Shown piece by piece: positions 35,749-44,450 of a stretch of 64,000 bases of DNA (position 1 is the first letter of the stretch; the number at the start of each line of letters is the position of its first letter). The notes beneath the pieces are model-generated. The model did no database searches. It saw nothing but the letters and a program-made list of their open reading frames with translations, and was not told the origin of the DNA. Position numbers and translations under genes: made by a program. Origin of the DNA: Sphingobium sp. YR768 (lineage in GTDB: Bacteria > Pseudomonadota > Alphaproteobacteria > Sphingomonadales > Sphingomonadaceae). The stretch lies in assembly GCF_900111125.1 (NCBI RefSeq), contig NZ_FOGE01000016.1:57761-121760 (forward strand). Reading direction: 5' to 3'.

Positions 35749-36404
35749 GCCTTGCCTTTCTGATTGGTAACGGCCGCTGCCAGCAATGCGCCGGTGAAGC
35801 CGGGAATGCGTGCCATAGCCTCATCCGACAGGCCATAACGCGGCAAGGGAAACCCCAGAAAATGCGTCCGGCCGGTATCGGTGCGATATAAATAGGTGAT
35901 GGTCTGGATCAGGCTGCCCCATTGTCCGCCCGGATGCATGAACGCCTCCCCCGACAGCACATGACCGCCAGCCTGCTCCACCAGTTCCCGCACGATCCGC
36001 AGGTTATTCTGCCACAGCCGCCGGCAGACGATATAGACGCCGACCGGCGTCCCGGCGAACAACGCCTTCGCCCGATCGCTTTCCAGAAAGGATCGAATCG
36101 GCACGGATGGGTTATCGCCCCAGGTATTGCTGAACAACAGGACGGCATCATAGCGCACATCGACGGCATCGGGCGGGTCGAAGGCAATCGGCACCGTCAT
36201 CCCCTTCTGCGCGCCCTGCGTCCATTTCTTCGACGCGGCAATGTTCATCGGGCGCGCCAGTGCATCCGCCGGATCGCTCATGCCGATGCGGCACAATGTC
36301 GCATCCCACCCGACCTCGACGGCCGCCCGTGCCGCCTGCATGGCGGCCTTCTCCGCCTGCCCGGTCATCGAATAATAAAGGATCAGACAGCGCATCGTCG
36401 GCAT
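35745..36404 (-). CDS. Flavodoxin-fold protein (NAD(P)H:quinone-oxidoreductase-like)
   Basis: The 219-residue protein begins CLILYYSMTGQAEKAA, the phosphate-binding loop of flavodoxin-like FMN proteins. A central VDVRYDAVLLFSNTWGDNPS segment matches the second FMN loop. It may be an electron donor for an oxygenase or a quinone/enone reductase. The start overlaps or nearly abuts the double-hotdog gene, and the end overlaps the phosphatase start, giving a compact operon. The exact donor and acceptor are unknown. Confidence 0.75.
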   Translation of the reverse strand: MPTMRCLILYYSMTGQAEKAAMQAARAAVEVGWDATLCRIGMSDPADALARPMNIAASKKWTQGAQKGMTVPIAFDPPDAVDVRYDAVLLFSNTWGDNPSVPIRSFLESDRAKALFAGTPVGVYIVCRRLWQNNLRIVRELVEQAGGHVLSGEAFMHPGGQWGSLIQTITYLYRTDTGRTHFLGFPLPRYGLSDEAMARIPGFTGALLAAAVTNQKGKA

Positions 36405-36411
36405 CCCTGCT

Positions 36412-37266
36412 TTACGCCACCGTGGCAGAGCAACGGTCGAGCACCACGATGTCGCGTTCCACAGCGATCGCGCGGAAGCGCAATTGCCCTTCGCCTTCCT
36501 CGAAAAACTCGATGCGAATCGTCTCGCCGGGCATCACAGGCTTGCTGAAGCGCACGAACATGGATTTGAAGCGGGCAACATCATTGTCGCAATAGGTGGA
36601 CAGGATCGCCCGATTGGCCAGCCCCTTGGTGCACAGCCCATGCAGGATCGGCTTATCGAACCCAGCCTTGCGAGCGATCGCCGGATCGGCATGGAGCGGG
36701 TTCCAGTCACCGCTCAATCGATAGATCAGGGCCTGTCGGGGCAATGTCGCGATCTCCACGACCCGGTCGGGCGCGCGATCCGGTACCGGTGCAGCCACCG
36801 GCATCGCGTCACCAAAGCCGCCTTCGCCCCCATTGCCGCGCAGGAACAGGGTAGAGCGCACGGTTGCCAGATGCGTCCCATCCGCGTCATCATAAAGTTG
36901 CTTGACCTGATGGAGCAGCGCGCCGCGCCCCTCGCCCTTGTCCTCAACCCCGGCAACGCGATATTCGCCGCGCACCGCGCCAACGGCCGGCAACGGGCCG
37001 TGAATGACCAGATCCTGTTCGGCGTGCAAAATCTTGACCCATTCGATGCCGAATTGCGGGTCTTGCGCCCAGAAACCGGGATGACACAGGATATTGGCAT
37101 AGGCCGGCAGGCAGCGAAGATCCTTTTCATAGACGAACGGCAGCTCGTCTTCATCGAGTGGATCGGCGCCATAACCCAGGCCAAGCGCGAAAATGATCGT
37201 GTCGCGCTTGTCATAAGGCTGGACGATCGGATCGATCGCCATGGTTTCAATCTTGCCCAGGTCCAT
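36412..37266 (-). CDS. Double-hotdog MaoC-type enoyl-CoA hydratase
   Basis: About 284 residues in two hotdog repeats, as in the hydratase-2 domain of peroxisomal MFE2 and in steroid side-chain hydratases. The C-terminal repeat holds the catalytic motif LSGDWNPLHADP and FDKPILHGLC. ATG 37266 follows GGGAG; ATG 37290 would add eight residues. It would hydrate a bulky trans-2-enoyl-CoA to the (R)-3-hydroxy ester, to be oxidised by an MFE2-type SDR such as that at 61361. Divergent from the Rieske gene at 37467. Confidence 0.88.
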   Translation of the reverse strand: MDLGKIETMAIDPIVQPYDKRDTIIFALGLGYGADPLDEDELPFVYEKDLRCLPAYANILCHPGFWAQDPQFGIEWVKILHAEQDLVIHGPLPAVGAVRGEYRVAGVEDKGEGRGALLHQVKQLYDDADGTHLATVRSTLFLRGNGGEGGFGDAMPVAAPVPDRAPDRVVEIATLPRQALIYRLSGDWNPLHADPAIARKAGFDKPILHGLCTKGLANRAILSTYCDNDVARFKSMFVRFSKPVMPGETIRIEFFEEGEGQLRFRAIAVERDIVVLDRCSATVA

Positions 37267-37361
37267 CCCCATCATCTCCCACAGCGCCATCTGGCTTCAT
37301 ATTGTTTGCAATCACATAATACGCTAGCAATCATTTTTCGATAAAGCCAGCCTTCATATGA

Positions 37362-37378
37362 TATTCTAGCATACTATA
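37362..37378. promoter_or_regulatory. Second-class operator element
   Basis: TATTCTAGCATACTATA agrees with TATnnTA-GCA-TAnnATA and matches the core TATGCTAGCATA at 11 of 12 positions. A second partial copy, TACGCTAGCAAT, starts at 37320. Both lie between the divergent hydratase and Rieske operons. Confidence 0.65.
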
Positions 37379-37466
37379 TTGACTTGGCGACGCTTCGATC
37401 TATCCTGCGGTGACATAAGACCGCCCATGAAGGCGCAGCGCCCCATCGGCATGTCAGGAGAGAGAA

Positions 37467-38870
37467 ATGGGCCAGCAGAGCCAGTTCGCGCCCGACTATC
37501 GGGACAGTCCAGCCCCCCTGTTCCAACAGGTGATCGCTGACGATCCGGTCGCGGCGCCCCCCGTTTTGCGCGAATATTCCGAAGTCGACATTCCGGTCGC
37601 GCGTGTACCGCGCAACCAGTATCGCAGCGCCGATTTTGCCGCGCTCGAAATGGAACGGCTATGGCCCCGCGTCTGGCAATTCGCCTGCCGGGAGGAGCAG
37701 ATTCCCGAGGTCGGCGACTATGTGCTCTACGAAAGCCCCGGCGCATCGCTGATCATCATGCGTAGCGGCCCGGACGACATCAGGGCCTTCTATAATAGCT
37801 GCCTGCACCGGGGCATGCGACTGTGCGCCGAAGACAGCAGCGTGCGCAAACTCACCTGTCCCTTCCATGGCTTCACATGGAATCTCGACGGAAAACTGGC
37901 GCACGTCCCCGCGCGCTGGGATTTCCCGGACATGCAGGATGACGCCATGAACCTGCCCGAAGCGCGGGTCGAACGCTGGCAAGGCTTCATATTCATCAAC
38001 CGCGATCTCGCAGCCCCGCCGCTGAAGGACTATCTGGGCCATCTGCCCTCTCATTTCGCCGACTGGTCCTATGGCGACCGCTATCTGGCGACGGTCATGC
38101 GCAAGACGATCGACGCCAACTGGAAGACCTGCATCGAGGGGTTCGTCGAATCCTACCATTTGGCCGGCATCCATGCACAGGCCCTGCCCTTCGGCGGCGA
38201 TGCCAGCACCCAATATGACGTCTGGCCGGACGATCCCCATGTCAGCCGCTTTCTGGAACCGACCGGGGTGATGAGCGACCAGCTGCCCGTTCAATTGTCG
38301 GAACAGCAGATACTGGATGCCGCCCTCTCCGCCGTCTTCGTCGGTGCGCAGGTGCCCGAACTGGAGGCCGGCACGAAAGCGCGCCATTATATGGCCGCCG
38401 GCATGCGCGCGGCCATGAGCGCGGCGGACGGCGTGGATTATTCGACCCTGTCGGACGCGGAGGCGGCCGACGCCATCCAATATTCCCTCTTCCCCAATAT
38501 CATCCTCTTCCGCTCGCTCGGCTATCCCTATGTCTACCGCTTCCTGCCGGTACGGGGCGATCCGAACCGGGCGACGTTCGAATTCATGATCTTCAAACCC
38601 AAACTGGCGGATGGCTATATTCCCGAAGTAGATCTGGTCGATCTGGCCGAGGCGGACAGTTTCGCGGGCGCCGGCATATTGCCGCCCTGGCTGGGTGAAA
38701 TCTATGATCAGGATGTGACAGGCCTGCGCATGTGCCAGCAGGGGCTGCGCGACGGCGGCGACGCCGACATCCTCTATTCCGCCTATCAGGAAGTGCGCAT
38801 CCGGCATCTGCACCAGACGCTCGACCGTTATCTCAGTGACGATCCGGCCGATGCGCCGGGCCGGCGCTAG
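37467..38870 (+). CDS. Rieske non-heme iron oxygenase, catalytic subunit (copy 2)
   Basis: The 467-residue oxygenase has the Rieske motif CLHRG (Cys112, His114) and CPFHG (Cys131, His134), then an iron site in NWKTCIEGFVESYHLAGIH with probable ligands His231 and His236 and an Asp near IYDQD. It is clearly more distant from the copies at 13413 and 51431 than they are from each other; it lacks their GYGxKERP start. No beta subunit is encoded. It is followed 29 bases later by an MDR reductase and controlled from a divergent promoter with second-class elements. Confidence 0.92.
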   Translation: MGQQSQFAPDYRDSPAPLFQQVIADDPVAAPPVLREYSEVDIPVARVPRNQYRSADFAALEMERLWPRVWQFACREEQIPEVGDYVLYESPGASLIIMRSGPDDIRAFYNSCLHRGMRLCAEDSSVRKLTCPFHGFTWNLDGKLAHVPARWDFPDMQDDAMNLPEARVERWQGFIFINRDLAAPPLKDYLGHLPSHFADWSYGDRYLATVMRKTIDANWKTCIEGFVESYHLAGIHAQALPFGGDASTQYDVWPDDPHVSRFLEPTGVMSDQLPVQLSEQQILDAALSAVFVGAQVPELEAGTKARHYMAAGMRAAMSAADGVDYSTLSDAEAADAIQYSLFPNIILFRSLGYPYVYRFLPVRGDPNRATFEFMIFKPKLADGYIPEVDLVDLAEADSFAGAGILPPWLGEIYDQDVTGLRMCQQGLRDGGDADILYSAYQEVRIRHLHQTLDRYLSDDPADAPGRR

Positions 38871-38899
38871 TCACCCCAATGCCAGTACAGGAGTCTTCC

Positions 38900-39928
38900 T
38901 TGCGGACCGCCATGCCCAATTTCACGACGCCCCAGACCAACCGTCAGATGGTGCTGGCGCAGCGGCCACAGGGCACGCCCCGTCCCGCCGACTTCGCGCT
39001 ACGCGAAGCGCCGATCGCTTCGCCAGAGGCGGGCAGCTTCCTCGTCCGCAATCTCTATCTGTCGGCTGACCCGGTCCAGCGCGGCTGGGCCGCCAATCCG
39101 GCGCTGACGCCGATCGACGCGCCCATGCGGTCGCTGGCCATCGGTGTCGTGATCGACAGCCGCGATCCCGGCATCCGGACAGGGGACATCGTCTACGGAT
39201 TTTTCGGATGGCAGGATTATGCCACCGCCACCCGTGCCGACCTGCTGTCGCATATTGCGGACCCGCGCGCGCCATTGCCCGCCTATGCCGGGGTGCTGGG
39301 CATGCCCGGGGTGACGGCTTGGTTGGCCTTGCACGACATTGCGCCGCCCCGCGAAGGCCAGTCTGTCCTCGTGTCGACCGCCGCCGGCACCGTCGGCAGC
39401 GTCGTCGGTCAGATCGCACGACAAGCTGGCGCTCATGTCGTGGGCCTGACAGGCAGTGAGGACAAGATCGCGCGCTGCATCGCTGATTATGGCTATCACG
39501 CCGCCTATAATTACAAGGTCGGCGACCTGTCCGAAACGCTGGCCGCCGCGCGCCCGCAGGGTTTCGACACCTATTTCGACAATACGGGCGGCGCGATATT
39601 GGACAGCACGATCCGCGCCATGACCCGCTTCGGCCGGATCGTCCAGTGCGGCACCGCGGCGACCTCCAGTTGGAACCCTGCGCCCACGGGCCTGCGCAAC
39701 GAACGCGAAATATTGATGCGGGCGCTGACCTGGACAGGCTTCGTCATATTCGACCATGTGGATCGCTTCCCCGCCGCGATCGAGCGTCTGACCGACATGC
39801 TGCTGGCTGGCCAGTTGAAGCATGACGAAAGCGTCGAGAACGGTCTGGAGCGCATCCTGCCGACGCTGGAGGCGCTGTTCGCCGGCACCAATGCCGGCAA
39901 GATGCTGGTCTATATAGGCGAGGATTGA
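38900..39928 (+). CDS. NADPH-dependent MDR-family reductase (curcumin/leukotriene-B4-reductase type)
   Basis: This medium-chain dehydrogenase/reductase without zinc ligands has the Rossmann motif AAGTVGSVVGQIA and the QMVLAQRPQGTP-type start of the CurA / LTB4 12-hydroxydehydrogenase group, which reduces the C=C bond of enones with NADPH. AGGAG lies seven bases before a TTG at 38900, which I take as the start; ATG 38912 and ATG 38879 are alternatives. In an operon with the Rieske oxygenase. It probably saturates an unsaturated ketone. Confidence 0.85.
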   Translation: MRTAMPNFTTPQTNRQMVLAQRPQGTPRPADFALREAPIASPEAGSFLVRNLYLSADPVQRGWAANPALTPIDAPMRSLAIGVVIDSRDPGIRTGDIVYGFFGWQDYATATRADLLSHIADPRAPLPAYAGVLGMPGVTAWLALHDIAPPREGQSVLVSTAAGTVGSVVGQIARQAGAHVVGLTGSEDKIARCIADYGYHAAYNYKVGDLSETLAAARPQGFDTYFDNTGGAILDSTIRAMTRFGRIVQCGTAATSSWNPAPTGLRNEREILMRALTWTGFVIFDHVDRFPAAIERLTDMLLAGQLKHDESVENGLERILPTLEALFAGTNAGKMLVYIGED

Positions 39929-39936
39929 GGCGAAAA

Positions 39937-39957
39937 GCCCGCCTCGATCAGGCGGGC
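39937..39957. terminator. Hairpin between convergent genes
   Basis: GCCCGCCT (39937-39944) pairs with AGGCGGGC (39950-39957). It overlaps the end of the YCII gene and has no U-tract, so it is weakly supported. Confidence 0.4.
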
Positions 39958-40250
39958 CGCCACACGCCCAGCGCCGGCCGCACCGGTTGCACCGTCACAT
40001 CGTCGCCGAAAATCCCCTCGATCGTGAAGGGATCGGCGGCGATCAACGCACGTACTGCCGCTTCATCCTCGGCCTCGATCAGGAAGGAACTGCCGATCGG
40101 CGCAGCGTCCGACGCATCGGATTCCAGCATCGCGCCAGCGACCTTCAGCGCATCGCCCTGCCTGACCCAATAATCGACATGCGCCGGCCGGTGCGCCAGC
40201 CGCTGTTCCAGCATGCCCGGCTTGTCAGGGGCAAGGACAATGAAAAACAT
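39948..40250 (-). CDS. YCII-family protein
   Basis: The 100-residue dimeric alpha-beta barrel protein resembles YciI and muconolactone isomerase. Typical features are MFFIVLAPDKPG at the start, the HxDY-type segment HVDYW and FLIEAEDEAAVRALIAADPF. Family members may be isomerases or dehalogenase-like enzymes; many have no assigned function. It stands alone, convergent to the MDR gene. The 270 bases between it and the MarR gene hold no gene and no clear element that I can see. Confidence 0.8.
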   Translation of the reverse strand: MFFIVLAPDKPGMLEQRLAHRPAHVDYWVRQGDALKVAGAMLESDASDAAPIGSSFLIEAEDEAAVRALIAADPFTIEGIFGDDVTVQPVRPALGVWRPA

Positions 40251-40520
40251 TCGGGCATCCCTTCTTATGCGCGTCAGGCCATCTGGACATATTCGCGCGT
40301 CACGCGCTGCCTCTCAATGCCTGCCTGCTATGGTAATTTTCTGTCCTACAGGGCCGACCGCACCTAACCTGCGATCGGCTCTTTCGATTGTTAGCAGACG
40401 CGCTGCCCATCACTTCCAGCGGACCTGCAAAAGCGACATAAGGTGACAATTCCACACGCATTTTGTGGTTCTTTTCTCACATTATCGCCAATTACAGCGA
40501 TGGGAATGTGTCCACGTCGT

Positions 40521-41066
40521 CTAGTCGTCCAGCCCCTCGGCAAGGATGTCACCCGATCCGTTCACACCGCCATTTTCGGCCAATATGGTCTTCAAATTCT
40601 TCTTCACGCGGCCCAGCACCTGCTCGCACATCGCCACTTCTTCAGGGGACAGTCCAGCCAGGATGCGCTGATTCATGGTCGATGCGATCTCCACCATCAG
40701 TTTCACGACGCCATGGCCCTTTTCGGTGATGAAGACCCGCTTCACCCGTCGATCGGTCGCATCGGGGCGCCGTTCGACATGGCCGGACGCTTCCAGCCGG
40801 TCGATCAGACCGCCTACCGTCACCTTGCCCACTTCCATCAGTCGGGCCAGGTCGACCTGCATCATGCCGTCATTGCCGCCGCGCGCCAGCGTCGTCAGCA
40901 CCGACCATTGTGATCGGGTGATGTCATAGGGGCGCATGGCCATGTCCATGACCACACGCCGCACGCGCGACACGTCATGCACCAGATAGCCGAAGGTGAA
41001 GGGCTGTGCCCCCGCCTGTTGTTCCGATTGCGCCACCGCCAGGGCGGCCTGATCCCCATGTTTCAT
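40521..41066 (-). CDS. MarR-family transcriptional regulator (copy 1)
   Basis: The 181-residue protein has a winged-helix domain: TRSQWSVLTTLARG, then the recognition-helix region MEVGKVTVGGLIDRLEASGHVERR, and the wing DATDRRVKRVFITEKG. It is closely related to the regulator at 57598 throughout, including YLVHDVSR near the N-terminus, so the two are paralogs. A perfect inverted repeat at 41158-41183 lies upstream and could be its autoregulatory operator. A role in controlling the surrounding units is inference. Confidence 0.9.
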   Translation of the reverse strand: MKHGDQAALAVAQSEQQAGAQPFTFGYLVHDVSRVRRVVMDMAMRPYDITRSQWSVLTTLARGGNDGMMQVDLARLMEVGKVTVGGLIDRLEASGHVERRPDATDRRVKRVFITEKGHGVVKLMVEIASTMNQRILAGLSPEEVAMCEQVLGRVKKNLKTILAENGGVNGSGDILAEGLDD

Positions 41067-41157
41067 CTTTGCAACTTCATCTGGACGCGCATGAGCGCAG
41101 CGCCACGGCCATCATGACGCAAGCCAGCGCGCCATGCACGCATAATATTCACGCATG

Positions 41158-41183
41158 CTTATCATAATGGCCCATATGATAAG
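41158..41183. promoter_or_regulatory. Perfect 9-8-9 inverted repeat upstream of MarR
   Basis: CTTATCATA and TATGATAAG flank an eight-base spacer ATGGCCCA. The site lies between the MarR start and the end of the epoxide hydrolase gene. It is AT-rich without a U-tract, so an operator is more likely than a terminator. Confidence 0.6.
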
Positions 41184-41208
41184 AATTTGAGCAGATATAA
41201 GCACGCCG

Positions 41209-42345
41209 TTACCGCAAGGTGCGGAAGCAATCCCGCACCTCCCCTATGAACAGATCCGGCTGTTCGAAAGCGGCGAAATGACCGCCCCGATCCAATGTAT
41301 TCCAGTGGATGATATTGCTGAAAACCTGTTCCGCCCAATGGCGCGGCGGCGCCATGATCTCGCGCGGGAACTGGCTGTAACCCAGCGGCAGGTCGATCTT
41401 CGTCGGCCGGAAACTGCCCATGCTTTCCCAATAGAGGCGGGCCGATGACGCGCCATTAGCGGGCAGCCAGTAGAGCATGATATTGTCGAGCATCTCGTCC
41501 TGGGTGAAGATCGTCTCCGGCTCGCCGTTGCAATCGCTCCACCCGCGCAGCTTCTCGTAAATCCAGGCCGCCTGCGCCACCGGGGAATCTGCCAGCGCAT
41601 AGCCGATCGTCTGCGGGCGCGTCGCCTGAAGCCGGGCATAAGCGGACTCGACATTGCCGAAATAATCGAGCGCATCGATCGCCGCCTGTTCCTGCGCATC
41701 AGGATGCTCTGACACATGCTCCGGCCGGATCGACAGCATGTTGAAATGTACGCCGGCAAGGCCCGGCGGCGCCTGAACCCCCAGCGACACTGTCACTGCC
41801 GATCCCCAGTCGCCGCCCTGCGCGACATAGTGATTATAGCCCAGCCGCCGCATCAATTCAGCCCAGGCGCGTGCGATCCGCTCCACCCCCCATCCCGATT
41901 CCGCCGGCTTATCGGAAAAACCATAGCCCGGCAGCGACGGGACGATCAGGTGGAACGCATCGGCCGGATCACCGCCATGCGCCGCCGGGTCGCTCAACGG
42001 TCCGATCACCTTGTGAAATTCAATCACGGATCCTGGCCAGCCATGGGTCAGCAGCAGGGGCATCGCATCGGGATTGGGCGAACGGATATGCAGAAAATGG
42101 ATGTCGAGGCCGTCGATCCGCGTCTTATACTGGCCAAAGCCATTCAGCATCGCCTCGCACCGGCGCCAGTCATAGCCATGGCGCCAATGGTCGACCAGCG
42201 CGCGCAGCCGATCGGTCGGCACGCCCTGACTCCAGTCGGCGACAGTTTCGCGTTCCGGCCAGCGCGTCCGGTCGATGCGATCGCGCAGGTCATCCAGCAC
42301 ATCCTCGTCGATCGCCAGAGTGAAGGGGTGAATGGCCTCGCTCAT
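41209..42345 (-). CDS. Epoxide hydrolase (alpha/beta-hydrolase, EHN domain)
   Basis: The 378-residue protein has the N-terminal EHN cap (PFTLAIDEDVLDDLRDRIDRTRWP), the oxyanion motif HGWPGS (101-106), nucleophile Asp179 in GGDWGS and a C-terminal His in GGHFAAFEQP. These are the features of microsomal-type epoxide hydrolases such as those of juvenile hormone and aromatic epoxides. It overlaps the kinase-fusion gene by four bases. It would open an epoxide made by an oxygenase to a trans-diol. Confidence 0.92.
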   Translation of the reverse strand: MSEAIHPFTLAIDEDVLDDLRDRIDRTRWPERETVADWSQGVPTDRLRALVDHWRHGYDWRRCEAMLNGFGQYKTRIDGLDIHFLHIRSPNPDAMPLLLTHGWPGSVIEFHKVIGPLSDPAAHGGDPADAFHLIVPSLPGYGFSDKPAESGWGVERIARAWAELMRRLGYNHYVAQGGDWGSAVTVSLGVQAPPGLAGVHFNMLSIRPEHVSEHPDAQEQAAIDALDYFGNVESAYARLQATRPQTIGYALADSPVAQAAWIYEKLRGWSDCNGEPETIFTQDEMLDNIMLYWLPANGASSARLYWESMGSFRPTKIDLPLGYSQFPREIMAPPRHWAEQVFSNIIHWNTLDRGGHFAAFEQPDLFIGEVRDCFRTLR

Positions 42346-43742
42346 GCGTCACGCTCCAGCACCGAAGCGAGGATCACGGCGATACGGTGCAACAGCCTCT
42401 GGGTGAAATGCGCCCCGGCGCTGGCGACCAATATATCGTCGCTCAGCCCCTTTTCGAAGGAGTCGCGGCCGCCATGCATGACCAGATGCATCAGGCGAAG
42501 CCCCGCGCGCAGGGCGAAATAGTCGATCTGGCGCTGCGGAATATCCGCCCCGCCGGCCGCACGATAGGCGTCCATGAACCGACTCCAGTCGGTGACGGCG
42601 ATAACCACGGGATAGCAATAACCCAGATCCTCGCCGGGATGGCCGATCGCCGCCTGCTCCCAGTCCAGTACCGCCGTGATCTGATCTCCGTCCGCCAATA
42701 TATTGTGGAACACCATGTCGTTGTGAACGATGGCGCGTCGATCATCGAGACAGTCGACATTCTCGCGCAGCCAGGCGATGACCGCCGACATGGTGACGGA
42801 CGGCCAATGGGCCGCCCCCTCCCACTGCGCCGCCAGTTGCTCCAGTTCGGCGCGCCAGCCATCAATATCATAGCGATCCCGTGCCTGCCGAAGTCCGTCG
42901 CCCACACTTTCCACCGGCTGGCTGTGCAGCAGTGCCATTTCCCGTGCGAGCCCGAGAACGATCTTTTCGCTCTCCGCTGGCAGCCAGTAATCGGGCTGCA
43001 CCGGCGCGCCATCGACCCGCTCGACCAGCAGGAAGGGCGCGTCCAGCCACGCCGCATCTTCCTCCACCAGCACCGGGCGGGGAACGCGCATGCCAGCGGC
43101 ATACAGTTGCGTCAGCAGCCGATATTGCGCGATCTCGCTCAGGAAAGCGGCACTACCCGCCTGTCCGGGAATGCCACGCTGAATAACCATATGGGCAGGC
43201 AAGGCGTCGGCGCTTGAAACCGAGAAGATCGCTGTTTGACGCGATCGGCCGCCCACGATCAGGCGGAAGGCGGAAAGCACCGCTTCCTCACAACCCGGTT
43301 GCCGCCGAAGATAGGCTTGCAAGCGCGCCGGATCGATCGCCTGATCATCCGCCTCGACCGCAGGAGGCAGCGCCCGTTCGACGGCATCCATCCGCGCAAT
43401 CGCGCTGTCGAGCAGCGTTTTCTCCCAGCGGATCGCATTGCCAAGGCCCGACAGGGAGGCACCGGTCGACAGCCTTCCCGCTGCGTCCGCTATCGCCGCG
43501 CCCGTATCGCGATAGGCGGCGGCATTTTCCGCCGGGCCGCCCTGCCGATCGGTATCCGCCGTCGGAAAGGCGGAGAAATGCGCCGGAATTTGCCCCGCCG
43601 CCGGCTCCAGTGCGTTGGCGACGGCTGTCAGGATGCGAATGCCATTGTCGAGCGCACCCAACGCGGCGCTGTCCTCCACCTTGGGCCGGACCTGAGTCCG
43701 CAAGCCCATGGCCGCGCTCCAGAGATATTGTGCATTGCTCAC
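42342..43742 (-). CDS. Fusion of a helical N-terminal domain to an APH-fold kinase
   Basis: In this 466-residue protein roughly residues 1-130 form a helical region resembling the small separate protein at 5320-5829. From about residue 135 an APH-type kinase domain follows, with intact catalytic loop HNDMVFHN (His340, Asp342, Asn347) and metal ligand DWE (Asp360). This is the kind of kinase found next to acyl-CoA dehydrogenases (human ACAD10/11, bacterial LvaA). It lies between the VOC protein and the epoxide hydrolase in one operon. Probably a small-molecule or acyl-CoA hydroxyl kinase. Confidence 0.82.
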   Translation of the reverse strand: MSNAQYLWSAAMGLRTQVRPKVEDSAALGALDNGIRILTAVANALEPAAGQIPAHFSAFPTADTDRQGGPAENAAAYRDTGAAIADAAGRLSTGASLSGLGNAIRWEKTLLDSAIARMDAVERALPPAVEADDQAIDPARLQAYLRRQPGCEEAVLSAFRLIVGGRSRQTAIFSVSSADALPAHMVIQRGIPGQAGSAAFLSEIAQYRLLTQLYAAGMRVPRPVLVEEDAAWLDAPFLLVERVDGAPVQPDYWLPAESEKIVLGLAREMALLHSQPVESVGDGLRQARDRYDIDGWRAELEQLAAQWEGAAHWPSVTMSAVIAWLRENVDCLDDRRAIVHNDMVFHNILADGDQITAVLDWEQAAIGHPGEDLGYCYPVVIAVTDWSRFMDAYRAAGGADIPQRQIDYFALRAGLRLMHLVMHGGRDSFEKGLSDDILVASAGAHFTQRLLHRIAVILASVLERDA

Positions 43743-43772
43743 GTCAGCGCGCCTCTCCGATATATGATTATA

Positions 43773-43798
43773 TGCATATCATACTAATGCATATTATA
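43773..43798. promoter_or_regulatory. Repeated TGCATAT element upstream of the kinase fusion
   Basis: TGCATAT-N6-AATGCATAT occurs here, with the same spacing as at 45273. TATGAT...ATCATA (43764-43784) adds an inverted repeat. Within the 72-base gap between VOC and kinase genes. Confidence 0.45.
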
Positions 43799-43814
43799 TT
43801 GCCTGTCACCCCTC

Positions 43815-44342
43815 TTATGTGGCTGTGGGATCGAACAAACGGCTTTCCCCATCCCAGTTCACCGCTGCCGCCCGGATCGCATCGAACAGGCCGATCACCT
43901 CCGGTTGCAGCACGCCGACCTCCAGGATGATCGTTTCATCTTCCGTCATCGCGAAATAGGCGATTTGCGACCCGTCGCCGAAGGCCGCCCCCTGCAAGCG
44001 CTTCCCGCCAACACTCTCGACCCATGCCTGCGTCGCCGCCATATCATCGGCAAAAGCGCACAGATGATGGACGCCCAGCCGACCGGCATCGAGAAATTCC
44101 TGAAAGATGGAGGGGCCGCGCGGTTCGATCAGTTCGACCATCAGATCGCCGGAAAAGCTGACCGCCGCACCGAACTCCACTTTTTGATCCGTACCGCGAT
44201 AGTCGGACCGGACCATGTCAAAGCCGGGGAAAACGAAGAAGGGGCCGACGCCCATCACCTGCGTCCACCAGTCGATCGCGGCGTCAAGATCGGGCACCAT
44301 ATAGGCGATCTGGTTCAGCCGGCCCACGGGTTTGCGCGCCAT
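43815..44342 (-). CDS. VOC-superfamily (glyoxalase/dioxygenase fold) protein
   Basis: The 175-residue protein consists of paired VOC modules: LNQIAYMVPDLDAAIDWW, a FVELIEP-like strand, LGVHHLCAFADDM and ETIILEVG. In methylmalonyl-CoA epimerase or glyoxalase I the first metal ligand would be His in the place where Gln (NQIAY) stands here, so metal ligands are His/Glu/Gln-type and not fully clear. It could be an epimerase, isomerase or extradiol-type enzyme. GGAGAGAG precedes the ATG. Divergent from an SDR gene. Confidence 0.8.
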   Translation of the reverse strand: MARKPVGRLNQIAYMVPDLDAAIDWWTQVMGVGPFFVFPGFDMVRSDYRGTDQKVEFGAAVSFSGDLMVELIEPRGPSIFQEFLDAGRLGVHHLCAFADDMAATQAWVESVGGKRLQGAAFGDGSQIAYFAMTEDETIILEVGVLQPEVIGLFDAIRAAAVNWDGESRLFDPTAT

Positions 44343-44391
44343 AGTCTCTCTCCTGAAATGCGGTCATCACCACTGGTTATCATTCATACCA

Positions 44392-44408
44392 TATGCTAGC
44401 ATTTCATT
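44392..44408. promoter_or_regulatory. Second-class operator element
   Basis: TATGCTAGCATTTCATT, between the divergent VOC and SDR genes, matches the core TATGCTAGCATA at 11 of 12 positions. Confidence 0.6.
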
Positions 44409-44450
44409 TCGGCAAAGAAAATCGAGCGAACGCCGGATCAAGGAGAGGAT

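Noticed and set aside
43764..43798. Repetitive AT-rich stretch considered as a CRISPR fragment or attachment site
   Set aside because: Only two short repeats, no spacers of uniform length and no integrase or tRNA nearby; promoter-proximal regulatory repeats fit better.
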